Origin: Verrucomicrobiota bacterium
Lineage (GTDB): Bacteria; Verrucomicrobiota; Verrucomicrobiia; Opitutales; UBA2995
Length of the DNA: 7,486 nucleotides
Reading direction: 5' to 3'
NCBI GenBank assembly: GCA_027297085.1
Contig: JAPUIL010000114.1
Coordinates: forward strand, 1 to 7,486
A program made the position numbers and the translations under genes. This document shows positions 1-6,212 of this stretch, one piece after another. A model generated the notes under the pieces. The model worked only from the letters and a program-made list of their open reading frames with translations. It was not told where the DNA came from and made no database searches. Within the stretch, counting starts at the first letter, position 1. Each line of letters begins with the position of its first letter.

Positions 1-914
1 ACCTGCTCCACAAACGAGCCATATCCCTAAAACCTTCCAAATACAGTTTCCGGCAATATGACCTGGGCCTGGATGAATGGCTGGCTCAAGGTAATGAAAA
101 ACGTATTACCGATCATTGGGAAAAACTCTTAAGGAATATTAAACCGATCGCATACCCTTTCCTGAAAAATAGAACCCCTAAAAATGTTCACTGGAACATT
201 TTTGATCACTATCGATTTCATCCCGAGTGGAATGACAGAATCAAGCGATTTTCCGATGCACACTCAACTTCGACTTTTGTTATTTTCTCAACGATTATTA
301 AACTGTTGGTCGGTAGGTATACCAACAACTTAGATAGTTATTACGCAACAAGCACCGATGCCCGAACGGGCTCTTGTCAGGCTCAAATAGTGGGGGACTT
401 TGCCAACTTATTGTTGGTTCGAAATCGCTTAAAAAAAAGCAGGACCTTTTTCGAACAACTCGAGGTGGATAAACAGGCGCTTTATTCGTCATTGGATAAT
501 AAGGTTTTCGCCATCAACCGATTAAAATCGCAGTTGGATAATCCTACTCATCCAACAGACCAGCCGTTTAGACAATTGCAAATCGTTAAAGGACCGGATA
601 CCGGTGATTCACTCAATCTGGACGGCATAATCAATACCTCTTTACCCAGAAAAAAAGTGAACTTCCAATCCCGCATTGGGTTTGTGTTTCGTAAGACTGA
701 GGACCGAATGGAGTTAACCCTCAGTTACGCTCCGGATATGTTTGTCGCTCACGGGATGGAGCGGTTTATACACAACTTCCAATGGTTCGTGCGCCTGGTA
801 TTGGAGACCCCAAACATCAAATTTAACCAACTCCCGGATTTGAGCAATCCTTCAGCATACCGCAAGCCAATCTCGAATTCCGAATTTAAAGAGTCGTTTC
901 TTAGACCACTTTAA
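1..914 (+). CDS. NRPS condensation-domain protein, C-terminal part (5' end outside window)
   Basis: The frame is open from base 3 to a TAA at 912-914, giving 303 residues with no start in view. It reads as the later two thirds of an NRPS condensation (C) domain, the fold that forms the amide bond between two carrier-bound substrates in the cytoplasm. The first part (AQGNEKRITDHWEKLL) matches the 'YW...L' segment that follows the catalytic HHxxxDG motif, which must lie upstream of the window. Then come a helix ending in GRYTNN, an ARTG segment, and QIVGDFANLLLVRN at about 387-428, which corresponds to the conserved 'VGxFxNTLxLR' core motif. The end (ELTLSYAPDMF, then NQLPDLSNP) matches the usual C-domain end. 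No A or T domain follows, so this is either a free-standing C protein or the C-terminal domain of a larger upstream synthetase. The next subunit starts 18 bases after the stop, in the same frame, so the two are probably co-translated partners. Confidence 0.85.
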   Translation, partial: LLHKRAISLKPSKYSFRQYDLGLDEWLAQGNEKRITDHWEKLLRNIKPIAYPFLKNRTPKNVHWNIFDHYRFHPEWNDRIKRFSDAHSTSTFVIFSTIIKLLVGRYTNNLDSYYATSTDARTGSCQAQIVGDFANLLLVRNRLKKSRTFFEQLEVDKQALYSSLDNKVFAINRLKSQLDNPTHPTDQPFRQLQIVKGPDTGDSLNLDGIINTSLPRKKVNFQSRIGFVFRKTEDRMELTLSYAPDMFVAHGMERFIHNFQWFVRLVLETPNIKFNQLPDLSNPSAYRKPISNSEFKESFLRPL

Positions 915-932
915 AGTAAAACGAATTTTGTA

Positions 933-3900
933 ATGCAGAACAAAACAACAATTTTCCTCGATAAGTTTACTCGATCTGACTCAATTGAGCTAAGCGAATC
1001 TTTCACAGAGGACGATGCTCTTATAAAGGCATCGATTTGTTTCCTAATCTTCAGGTACACGGCTAAGAAAACTGTAGAGCTACCCATTTGTAAGCAGGAT
1101 GAAACTCTTCTTCGGCGTTGGGAGATAAATGACAAAACGGGCGCAGAGGATTTAAAAGGAAATTTCAGAGAAACACTATCGAATTCAGACAATCTTCCCT
1201 CGACAGAAGAACTATCAGTTTGGAATCCTTTGTATTTGGAAACCAAAAACGAGGAGAAAATTGGAAATGCTCTCTCTCAGATCCAACTAAATGGTTTCGA
1301 GCCGGACATCCTATTTGTTGTAAGCGGGGATTCAATTGTCAGTACTACCATTTACTCATCACATCGGAATCACAGTTCTGACTACCTTTGCCAAATCCAT
1401 CAGCATTGGATTCATAGCATTCACCTCCTGCAAAACAATAACAAGGGCCCGATATGCCAATTGCCAGTTCTCACTGATACCGAATACGACCTTATGATTC
1501 ATCAGTGGAACGACAACGATCGTCCACGCGATGTGGGAAAGTTTGATTTTGAAAAATTCGATATTCAGGTGACTAAACACCCCGACAAAATTGCCATTAC
1601 ATCCGGCTCGGAGTCACTAAGCTATCTGGAACTGCAAAACAAGACCAATCAACTGGCACATTACTTACAAGGTCTAGGTATCGGGCCCGAAGTAGTGGTC
1701 GGAATTTATCTAAACAGATCCATAGAGTTCGTAGTATCACTAGTCGCTCTTAAAAAGTCGGGTGGCGCCTTTCTGCCCCTGGATCCGGAACACCCCAAAG
1801 ACCGGAAAGAGTACTTAATCGAGAACTCAAAGGTTCCGTTTATAATTACTTCGACCAAATGGAAGCAAAGCTTACCCGATGGCAATTTCCGTTCAATCGT
1901 GCTGGAAGAGATTGAAAACGAATTGTGCAGCTTACCCACCCATACGCCCGGCCATGGATTGAAAGCAGGAAACATGTCCTATTTATTTTATACTTCCGGC
2001 TCAACAGGCAAGCCAAAAGGGGTCATGATGACCTTAGATTATCTGCAAAAAAGGGAGCCTGATAATTCGGACGAATTCAGGAGAAAAATCGAAAAAGTAC
2101 TGCTAAAATCATCAACAGGATTTACACTTATTCTTCTAGAAACCTTTGCCCCTCTTCAGACTGGTGGAGAGATTGTCGTGGTTCCTACAGACAAAGATAA
2201 GGATGCCGATTGGCTTCTGCGGACCATTCAAAACAAACAAGTTGAAAGCTTAAATTTGGTTCCTTCCATGTTATCTTTTCTACTCCTTCAGGAAGGAATC
2301 GAACGCTGTACATCCTTGAAGAAAGTGTACACTGTGGGCGAGCGGTTACCTGTGTCAGTGCAAAAGGAGTTCTTCAAAAAGTTACCCAACGCAAAGCTGT
2401 TCATGTTTTATGGATGCACCGAAGCACCTGCGGCCACTTTTCGTGAAATTCTGCCAGATGAAGACTATGGCAACCGGATTATTCTGGGGAAACCAATGGT
2501 CAACAAAAAGATGTATCTCCTGGACGAATTTCGAGTACCGGTTCCAGTGGGTGTGCCCGGCGAGATTTATATCGGAGGTCCTATTTCGCGAGGCTACATT
2601 CACAACGATGCTTTAACTCAAGAACGTTTCCTGCCCAATCCATTTACGGGAAGCGCGGGCGGCCGGATGTATCAAACTGGAGATATAGGGCGCTTCCTGG
2701 AAGACGGGTCTATCGAATATTTAGGCCGTACTGATTTCCAAGTACAGATTCGAGGAATTCGAATCGAGCTGGGAGAAATCGAATCCTGTTTATCTTCACA
2801 CTCAAAGATTAACGAGGCCGTAGTATTAGCCAAAATATCTCCTCAAAAAAACACGCTCCTGGTCGCCTACTACATCGCCAACACGGATAAAAAAAACCCA
2901 AGTGACACAGAACTAAGGAAGCACATTCGGGGCAACATGCCCGACTACATGGTTCCGGCAATATTTATCCAATTGGATTCGTTTCCTGTTAATGCAAACG
3001 GGAAAATAGACCGCCTAAACTTTCCTGATCCTGATAGCATCAGAAGGATACGGAATGGAAGATTTGTATTCGAAGGTTACTCAGCTACCGAATATAATTT
3101 GAACACGATATTCTGGAGGGTACTCGGATCACATCATATCTTGAAATCGGATAGTTTTTTCGACATCGGTGGTGACTCTCTGCTCGCTGTCGAGGCAATC
3201 AACCATATCAACAAAGAATTTGATATCAAACTTCGAGTTCCAGACTTTTACGAACATCCGACTATCATCGATCTCGGTAAGTTGATTAATTCCAGTGGCT
3301 TTAAGTCTAAATTCGATTTGTTAGTTAAGATCCGGTCAGGAGTGGGAAGCCGGAAGTTGTTCATGCTTTCCATAAGTACTACCGCTAATTCTCACATCAG
3401 CAAAGAATTTGATATCTATACCATGCGAGGTGTTTGGTACAACGAATTGTTCGACTTTTCTGATACACTTTCCTCCTTGGCTGATAGGTACCTTGAAGAG
3501 ATTCTGGTAGCACAACCAACGGGTCCATTCTACTTGGGCGGATTTTCTTTGGGAGGAACCATTGCCCACCAAATAGCCTGTAAACTTCAGGCCAAAGGAC
3601 ACGAAGTAGCAAAACTCTACCTTCTGGACCCTTCGCCAATCAATCTTGGGGAAAAGCGAGCATCTCGAAACAATTTCTCGGCAATAGGGTATCATATTAA
3701 AAACCATGGTCTTCGAGATGGCCTGGGTGTTATCCTATCCTACTGCTTGAATTTTCTGAGCCTGCCAATCTTGGTACGTCACAGAGTGCATCTTGCCATG
3801 GCTTATATAAGGTCAATGATATCCGTCTCGCACGCTGAGCAATATCAAGGCGATTTGCGTTTGTACCACAAAATTGACTACGGAACTAATAACATTGAAC

Positions 3901-4016
3901 AATGGAAAAAATTAACCTCCGGAAAAGTAGAAACCATTGAACTTCCAACGGAAAAGCACATGGCAATTTATCTCGACCCCATTCAAAAAATATGGTGCGA
4001 GGAGATTCGACCATAA
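933..4016 (+). CDS. NRPS subunit: half C domain - adenylation - thiolation - thioesterase
   Basis: This 1027-residue protein is a terminal NRPS module. Residues 1-195 look like only the C-terminal lobe of a condensation domain (FRYT at 40-43, then the LPVLTDTEYDLM end), with no HHxxxDG motif. The A domain (about 205-700) shows LSYLEL (229), LKKSGGAFLPLD (273), the P-loop YTSGSTGKPKG (353), YGCTE (493), GEIYIGG (543), YQTGD (580), GRTDFQVQIRG (598) and catalytic Lys691 in NGKIDR. The T domain (about 715-790) has FFDIGGDSL with Ser749 as the phosphopantetheine site. The TE (about 795-1027) has GFSLG with nucleophile Ser872, Asp899 in LLDPSP and His1009. Inference: it activates an acid as its adenylate, holds it on the carrier and releases or cyclises the chain. 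Oddities: the A4 motif FDxS is FTLI, so the Asp that binds the amino group is Thr398; the usual EH after PKG is missing; and the TE lacks the usual HPxGG region. The ATG at 933 is chosen because an in-frame stop lies just upstream; no clear ribosome site is seen. Confidence 0.93.
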   Translation: MQNKTTIFLDKFTRSDSIELSESFTEDDALIKASICFLIFRYTAKKTVELPICKQDETLLRRWEINDKTGAEDLKGNFRETLSNSDNLPSTEELSVWNPLYLETKNEEKIGNALSQIQLNGFEPDILFVVSGDSIVSTTIYSSHRNHSSDYLCQIHQHWIHSIHLLQNNNKGPICQLPVLTDTEYDLMIHQWNDNDRPRDVGKFDFEKFDIQVTKHPDKIAITSGSESLSYLELQNKTNQLAHYLQGLGIGPEVVVGIYLNRSIEFVVSLVALKKSGGAFLPLDPEHPKDRKEYLIENSKVPFIITSTKWKQSLPDGNFRSIVLEEIENELCSLPTHTPGHGLKAGNMSYLFYTSGSTGKPKGVMMTLDYLQKREPDNSDEFRRKIEKVLLKSSTGFTLILLETFAPLQTGGEIVVVPTDKDKDADWLLRTIQNKQVESLNLVPSMLSFLLLQEGIERCTSLKKVYTVGERLPVSVQKEFFKKLPNAKLFMFYGCTEAPAATFREILPDEDYGNRIILGKPMVNKKMYLLDEFRVPVPVGVPGEIYIGGPISRGYIHNDALTQERFLPNPFTGSAGGRMYQTGDIGRFLEDGSIEYLGRTDFQVQIRGIRIELGEIESCLSSHSKINEAVVLAKISPQKNTLLVAYYIANTDKKNPSDTELRKHIRGNMPDYMVPAIFIQLDSFPVNANGKIDRLNFPDPDSIRRIRNGRFVFEGYSATEYNLNTIFWRVLGSHHILKSDSFFDIGGDSLLAVEAINHINKEFDIKLRVPDFYEHPTIIDLGKLINSSGFKSKFDLLVKIRSGVGSRKLFMLSISTTANSHISKEFDIYTMRGVWYNELFDFSDTLSSLADRYLEEILVAQPTGPFYLGGFSLGGTIAHQIACKLQAKGHEVAKLYLLDPSPINLGEKRASRNNFSAIGYHIKNHGLRDGLGVILSYCLNFLSLPILVRHRVHLAMAYIRSMISVSHAEQYQGDLRLYHKIDYGTNNIEQWKKLTSGKVETIELPTEKHMAIYLDPIQKIWCEEIRP
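3204..3227 (+). repeat. Internal in-frame repeat, copy 1 (T domain)
   Basis: This 24-base segment encodes HINKEFDI in helix 2 of the thiolation domain. It recurs 189 bases later with 22 of 24 bases identical, including a 16-base exact core (caaagaatttgatatc). This copy is at a normal place in a carrier domain, so it is the likelier source. Confidence 0.8.
3393..3416 (+). repeat. Internal in-frame repeat, copy 2 (start of TE domain)
   Basis: This second copy encodes HISKEFDI just after the first TE strand (KLFMLSIS). It stands where type I thioesterases normally carry the HPxGG motif and a helix, and that stretch is about ten residues shorter than usual. It keeps the reading frame, 63 codons after copy 1. 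Inference: a short templated copy or local recombination replaced part of the TE. Confidence 0.75.
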
Positions 4017-4139
4017 TCAAATTTTGTAATCTTTTCTAACTCGATAATCCACTCCGGATATAACTTGTTCAGCCGTCTTTCCTTCGCCAATTTTAGTAGT
4101 TATTGAAGAATCAAAACCCTCAATTCAAATGATTCAGGC
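4017..4139. other. Intergenic spacer after the NRPS gene
   Basis: The 123 bases between the NRPS stop and the next possible start hold no recognisable gene, no clear hairpin-plus-T terminator and no promoter I would defend. Stops occur in all forward frames. Confidence 0.5.
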
Positions 4140-4628
4140 ATGCAACCTCCATTTGGCTTCGTAGAACACAGATCGGTCGAGGAGTTCGAGGCCGACTATA
4201 AGCAAGACATACAAGAGCAGTCTGAAAGAATGATTCACGACCACCTCTGGTGGCGTGATCCTGTTATGATCTACGACAGGATAGAATATCCTGGCTATTT
4301 AACCGGAGACAGCACGCTTATCAGGGGAACTCTCGTGGTGAAATTTGGTTTGGAAAGACCCATCGAATCGCGAGACGATGTTCTATTATCCTTGATCGAT
4401 TACTCAAAAATCCTGGAAATATTACCCAAGTGTTTCAAAAAATCGAGATGTGATGAAGAGCAAGGCGCAGTCTGCAAGCAAGCGCGGGAGCGTAGAAAAC
4501 TACGTGACCAAGCGTGTTGCGGGCTGGAACACAGCTCTTCGTGCATGTCGGTTTTAGCCTTCGTACCGAGCCCTGGCGTCAGCGAAGCGAAAATAACAAG
4601 TGCATTTTTGAAACGTAACTTTTTGTGA
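4140..4628 (+). CDS. Unrecognised protein, probably interrupted by a palindromic element
   Basis: I do not recognise this family. The ATG-started frame gives 162 residues, but two parts differ. Residues 1 to about 100 are acidic and soluble-looking, with EEFEADYKQDIQEQSERM, WWRDPVMIYDRIEYPG and a GTLVVKFGLERP strand, and with codon use like the neighbouring genes. The rest, Arg- and Cys-rich (CKQARERRKLRDQ, CCGLEHSSSCM), is simply the translation of the long palindrome described at 4443-4552 plus its flank, and has no protein-like pattern. The most likely reading is a gene whose 3' part was replaced or displaced by insertion of the element; a natural end around residue 100 with the element just downstream is excluded only by the lack of a stop there. 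The acidic start suggests a cytoplasmic protein. There is no signal peptide or membrane segment. The gap from the NRPS gene argues against tight operon coupling. Confidence 0.45.
   Translation: MQPPFGFVEHRSVEEFEADYKQDIQEQSERMIHDHLWWRDPVMIYDRIEYPGYLTGDSTLIRGTLVVKFGLERPIESRDDVLLSLIDYSKILEILPKCFKKSRCDEEQGAVCKQARERRKLRDQACCGLEHSSSCMSVLAFVPSPGVSEAKITSAFLKRNFL
4443..4552. repeat. Extended imperfect palindrome, MITE-like or dispersed repeat
   Basis: About 110 bases fold as one long imperfect hairpin. The outer arms are atgaagagc (4453-4461) and gctcttcgt (4534-4542), nine pairs with one G-U, extending outward imperfectly through gagatgtg and gcatgtc. The middle pairs gcaa (4474-4477) with ttgc (4517-4520). 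The inner stem is gcgtag (4490-4495), loop aaaa, ctacgt (4500-4505), flanked by gg and cc with G/A mismatches. Inner loop and outer arms share the same centre, 4497.5, so this is a single symmetrical structure. The stretch is richer in G and C than its flanks. No transposase is encoded, so it would be a non-autonomous repeat, or less likely a structured RNA. Confidence 0.7.
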
Positions 4629-4924
4629 GGTTTCCAAAATCTATACTAATTCCCATAACACACTGTCTTTTAACTATTTACTGCCTGCACTTCCGAAGGC
4701 GTTTGAAACGTTTGGGATTAGCTTCTTTAAGTAAGGAAAATGAGTTCACTTGGGAACTATTCAGATCAAACCCATCCGGAATTGAGCTTCCCATAGGAAT
4801 CATTGAGGAAGGGGAAGTCAGGGACTCAACTATCAAGCACATGACTGAAATCATGTCTGAATTCGAAATCACGAACGAAGATCTCACTGATAAAGAACTA
4901 CACCATACGATTTACTCAAAATAA
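4625..4924 (+). pseudogene. Unrecognised gene fragment, possibly the separated 3' part of an interrupted gene
   Basis: I do not recognise this family. The frame opens at a GTG that overlaps the end of the previous frame by four bases, but only the stretch from about 4720 looks coding: LSKENEFTWELF, then ELPIGIIEEGEVRDST, then MSEFEITNEDLTDKEL, acidic and soluble. The first 30 residues (ITHCLLTIYCLHFRRR) look like non-coding translation. After the TAA at 4922-4924 the same frame continues with 17 sensible codons (FDDKDEPIFDDIETESY) to a TAA at 4976-4978, so the first stop may be a recent nonsense change. It may be the 3' remainder of the gene beginning at 4140, but the two are in different frames and I see no homology proving they were one. 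A small intact gene with an unidentified start is the alternative. Confidence 0.35.
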
Positions 4925-5020
4925 TTTGATGATAAGGATGAACCGATTTTCGATGATATTGAAACAGAGAGCTATTAAGAACTTGATCTTTTATCAGCCC
5001 TAATTTTTAAAATTCTAAAA

Positions 5021-5395
5021 ATGAACACGCCCATCAATCTAAAAGAAAAATCTGCCAAACTCGATGAGTATTGGTCACCAAGAGTCCTCGGAGAATTAGA
5101 CGACTCCTACTATGCCAAAATCGCCAAACTGAAAGGCAGCCTAGCCTGGCATAGTCATGATGAGGAAGACGAACTATTCATTGTGATCGATGGTCAACTA
5201 AAGATAGAAATGAAAGACCAAACCGTCGAGCTATCCGCGGGCGATATGTATATCGTTCCCAAAGGCGTCATGCACAATCCCATTGCGGAGGAGGAGTGCA
5301 GCGTTTTCATTTTTGAAAAGAAGGAAACCAAACACACTGGAAATACTGAGACCGGTAAAACTCGAAGTATCGAAGAACAATTGAGATCTATTTAA
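5021..5395 (+). CDS. Single-domain cupin protein
   Basis: This 124-residue protein is a small conserved beta-barrel of the cupin superfamily (cupin_2 type), which usually binds one divalent metal. Both signature motifs are complete. Motif 1 is GSLAWHSHDEEDELFIVIDG (residues 39-58), giving His44, His46 and Glu51 as ligands. Motif 2 is GDMYIVPKGVMHNP (74-87), giving His85. The inter-motif spacing is short, as in compact bacterial cupins. The acidic and basic tail after residue 100 is probably disordered. The ATG at 5021 follows an A-rich leader (aaaattctaaaa) without a Shine-Dalgarno motif. The family covers isomerases, dioxygenases and small-ligand sensors, and the sequence alone does not fix the substrate. 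It looks intact, in contrast to the degraded frames on both sides, and probably acts alone in the cytoplasm. Confidence 0.9.
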   Translation: MNTPINLKEKSAKLDEYWSPRVLGELDDSYYAKIAKLKGSLAWHSHDEEDELFIVIDGQLKIEMKDQTVELSAGDMYIVPKGVMHNPIAEEECSVFIFEKKETKHTGNTETGKTRSIEEQLRSI

Positions 5396-5406
5396 CATGT
5401 CTATAA

Positions 5407-5832
5407 AGTTCGCATTTCTGGTCTTTTGCATTCAATCCGGATATGGCTGCCACCTTTCGCGGAGAACAAAGAATAGCCCTGCAAACCCTTCCCCAGGATC
5501 ATCGCATATTCAACGACGAAGGATTGATTATCGATCGCTGGGGAACTCCATTATTTTTTCATCTCACACTCAATTCCATTGGGCAAACGAATGTTCATGG
5601 TCAAAGATTCAGCCGGCACCTTTTCGCCAAAATCCCGCTAACCGGCGAAAGTGATGTAGCTGCTCTGGAAGATAAATTTAGATCATTCGCAGCAAAAGTT
5701 GAGGTTGTAGGCCGGACCGAAGTATTTCCAAACCAAATTGGTACTTGGTATTCCCCGATGCTTGCGTCGGGGTTGGTGATTTTAGCGCTAGGAAAAAGAC
5801 CTGATCGGCAGCAAGCTACCTCCTACATTTAG
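5407..5832 (+). pseudogene. Relic containing a DRWGTPLFFH-type C-terminal domain
   Basis: The frame is open from just after a TAA at 5404-5406, with the first ATG at 5443. The section FNPDMAATFRGEQRIAL, then LPQDHRIF, then GLIIDRWGTPLFFHL resembles the C-terminal end of a protein family I remember from Verrucomicrobiota, in which DRWGTPxFFH is followed by an IRSAGPD-like segment. Here that segment is absent or scrambled (GQRFSRHLFAKIP). The next 45 residues (DVAALEDKFRSFAAKVEVVGRTEVF) look protein-like but are not recognised. The last 26 residues are translated from the 20-base hairpin at 5753 and the arm of the inverted repeat, and the stop falls inside that repeat region. No leader or N-terminal domain is present. 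This reads as a truncated remnant whose end was overwritten by repeats. A small expressed protein starting at 5443 is possible but less likely. Confidence 0.45.
5753..5772. repeat. 20-base palindromic repeat, copy 1 (REP-like hairpin)
   Basis: The sequence ccccgatgcttgcgtcgggg forms an eight-pair stem (one G-U) closed by a CTTG tetraloop. An identical copy lies at 5963-5982 in the same orientation. The flanks of the two copies are not related, so the unit itself is mobile or duplicated. It is not followed by a T-run, so it is not a typical terminator. Confidence 0.85.
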
Positions 5833-5870
5833 ATATGCGATACGAAGTGTAGGAGGTAGCTTGCTTCCGA
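5805..5870. repeat. Long inverted repeat, REP pair (BIME-like)
   Basis: The arms agcaagctacctcctaca (5810-5827) and tgtaggaggtagcttgct (5848-5865) are perfect 18-base inverted copies. They extend inward by three pairs (one G-U) and outward, after one mismatch, by four pairs, around a 14-base loop (5831-5844). Each arm read outward is GTAG followed by a small hairpin (gaggtagcttgct...), the layout of REP elements recognised by RAYT/TnpA-REP proteins. Two such units head to head make a BIME-like palindrome. It could also act as a bidirectional transcription stop, but there is no clear T-run. Confidence 0.75.
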
Positions 5871-6212
5871 ATAGAATACCAAAGATTTCCGCCCAGTCTT
5901 AGCGAAGAAAAGAGAATGATTGGATGTAAGTGAATTATTGACGCATTGTTTCAATTCAGATACCCCGATGCTTGCGTCGGGGAGTTTCATTTTCCATAGT
6001 AAGGCCTGAGAAATATCGCTATGAGGTTCTCGAGGTAATTGCGGCCGATCTAAAAAAAGTGAAAGACATTTTTGGAAAAGACTATAAGGTCCTCATCAAC
6101 GGACTGGACCAAAGAATGCAATGGAAACGTACAAGTATTTCAGAAATCGAAATATATATCGCTTATTCTTTCCAAGTCTCACCTTTTGGCGAAATTTCAT
6201 GGTAATCAACAA
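5871..6212. other. Intergenic stretch with hairpin repeat and a short possible relic
   Basis: Between the long inverted repeat and the DJ-1-type gene there is no intact gene. Bases about 5996-6125 read in one frame as RPEKYRYEVLEVIAADLKKV, followed by GKDYKVLINGLDQRMQW, which looks like real coding sequence with heptad-like spacing. It has no sensible start (it would have to begin inside the hairpin at 5963-5982) and degenerates before its stop at 6203-6205. I do not recognise it. It may be the remnant of a gene whose 5' end was lost at the repeat. Confidence 0.4.
5963..5982. repeat. 20-base palindromic repeat, copy 2 (REP-like hairpin)
   Basis: This is identical to the copy at 5753-5772, same orientation, offset exactly 210 bases. 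Stem of eight pairs with CTTG loop. It lies at the 5' edge of a possible coding relic. Confidence 0.85.

Noticed and set aside
912..935. Stop codon between the two NRPS proteins read as a sequencing error or a recoded stop in one long protein
   Set aside because: The frames match, but the first protein ends at a natural C-domain end and the second has its own ATG. Joining would give a C domain followed directly by a half C domain, so I treat them as two genes.
911..1246. Minus-strand open frames, here and within other genes
   Set aside because: All lie opposite well-supported + strand genes, have no recognisable motifs and are best explained as shadows.
924..4030. An 11-base match, aattttgtaat, just before the second NRPS gene and just after its stop
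   Set aside because: Short, AT-rich and without extended similarity in the flanks; chance is a sufficient explanation.
4443..4552. A tRNA or known riboswitch in the G/C-rich palindrome
   Set aside because: There is no cloverleaf or CCA-end pattern, and the structure is a single symmetrical hairpin rather than any riboswitch fold I recognise.
5397..5654. Overlapping frame starting with a signal-peptide-like MSIKFAFLVF
   Set aside because: Its downstream part is translation of the DRWGTPLFFH frame in the wrong register and has no protein-like pattern. The hydrophobic start alone is not enough.
5753..5772. The 20-base hairpins as rho-independent terminators
   Set aside because: Neither copy is followed by a T-run, the copies are identical with unrelated flanks, and one lies inside an open frame.
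5753..5982. CRISPR array
   Set aside because: Only two identical units, 210 bases apart with another palindrome between them; spacing and number do not fit.
6072..6212. Longer DJ-1-type protein starting at an upstream TTG
   Set aside because: The extra residues do not resemble the family, and the fold's first strand begins at the ATG at 6213.
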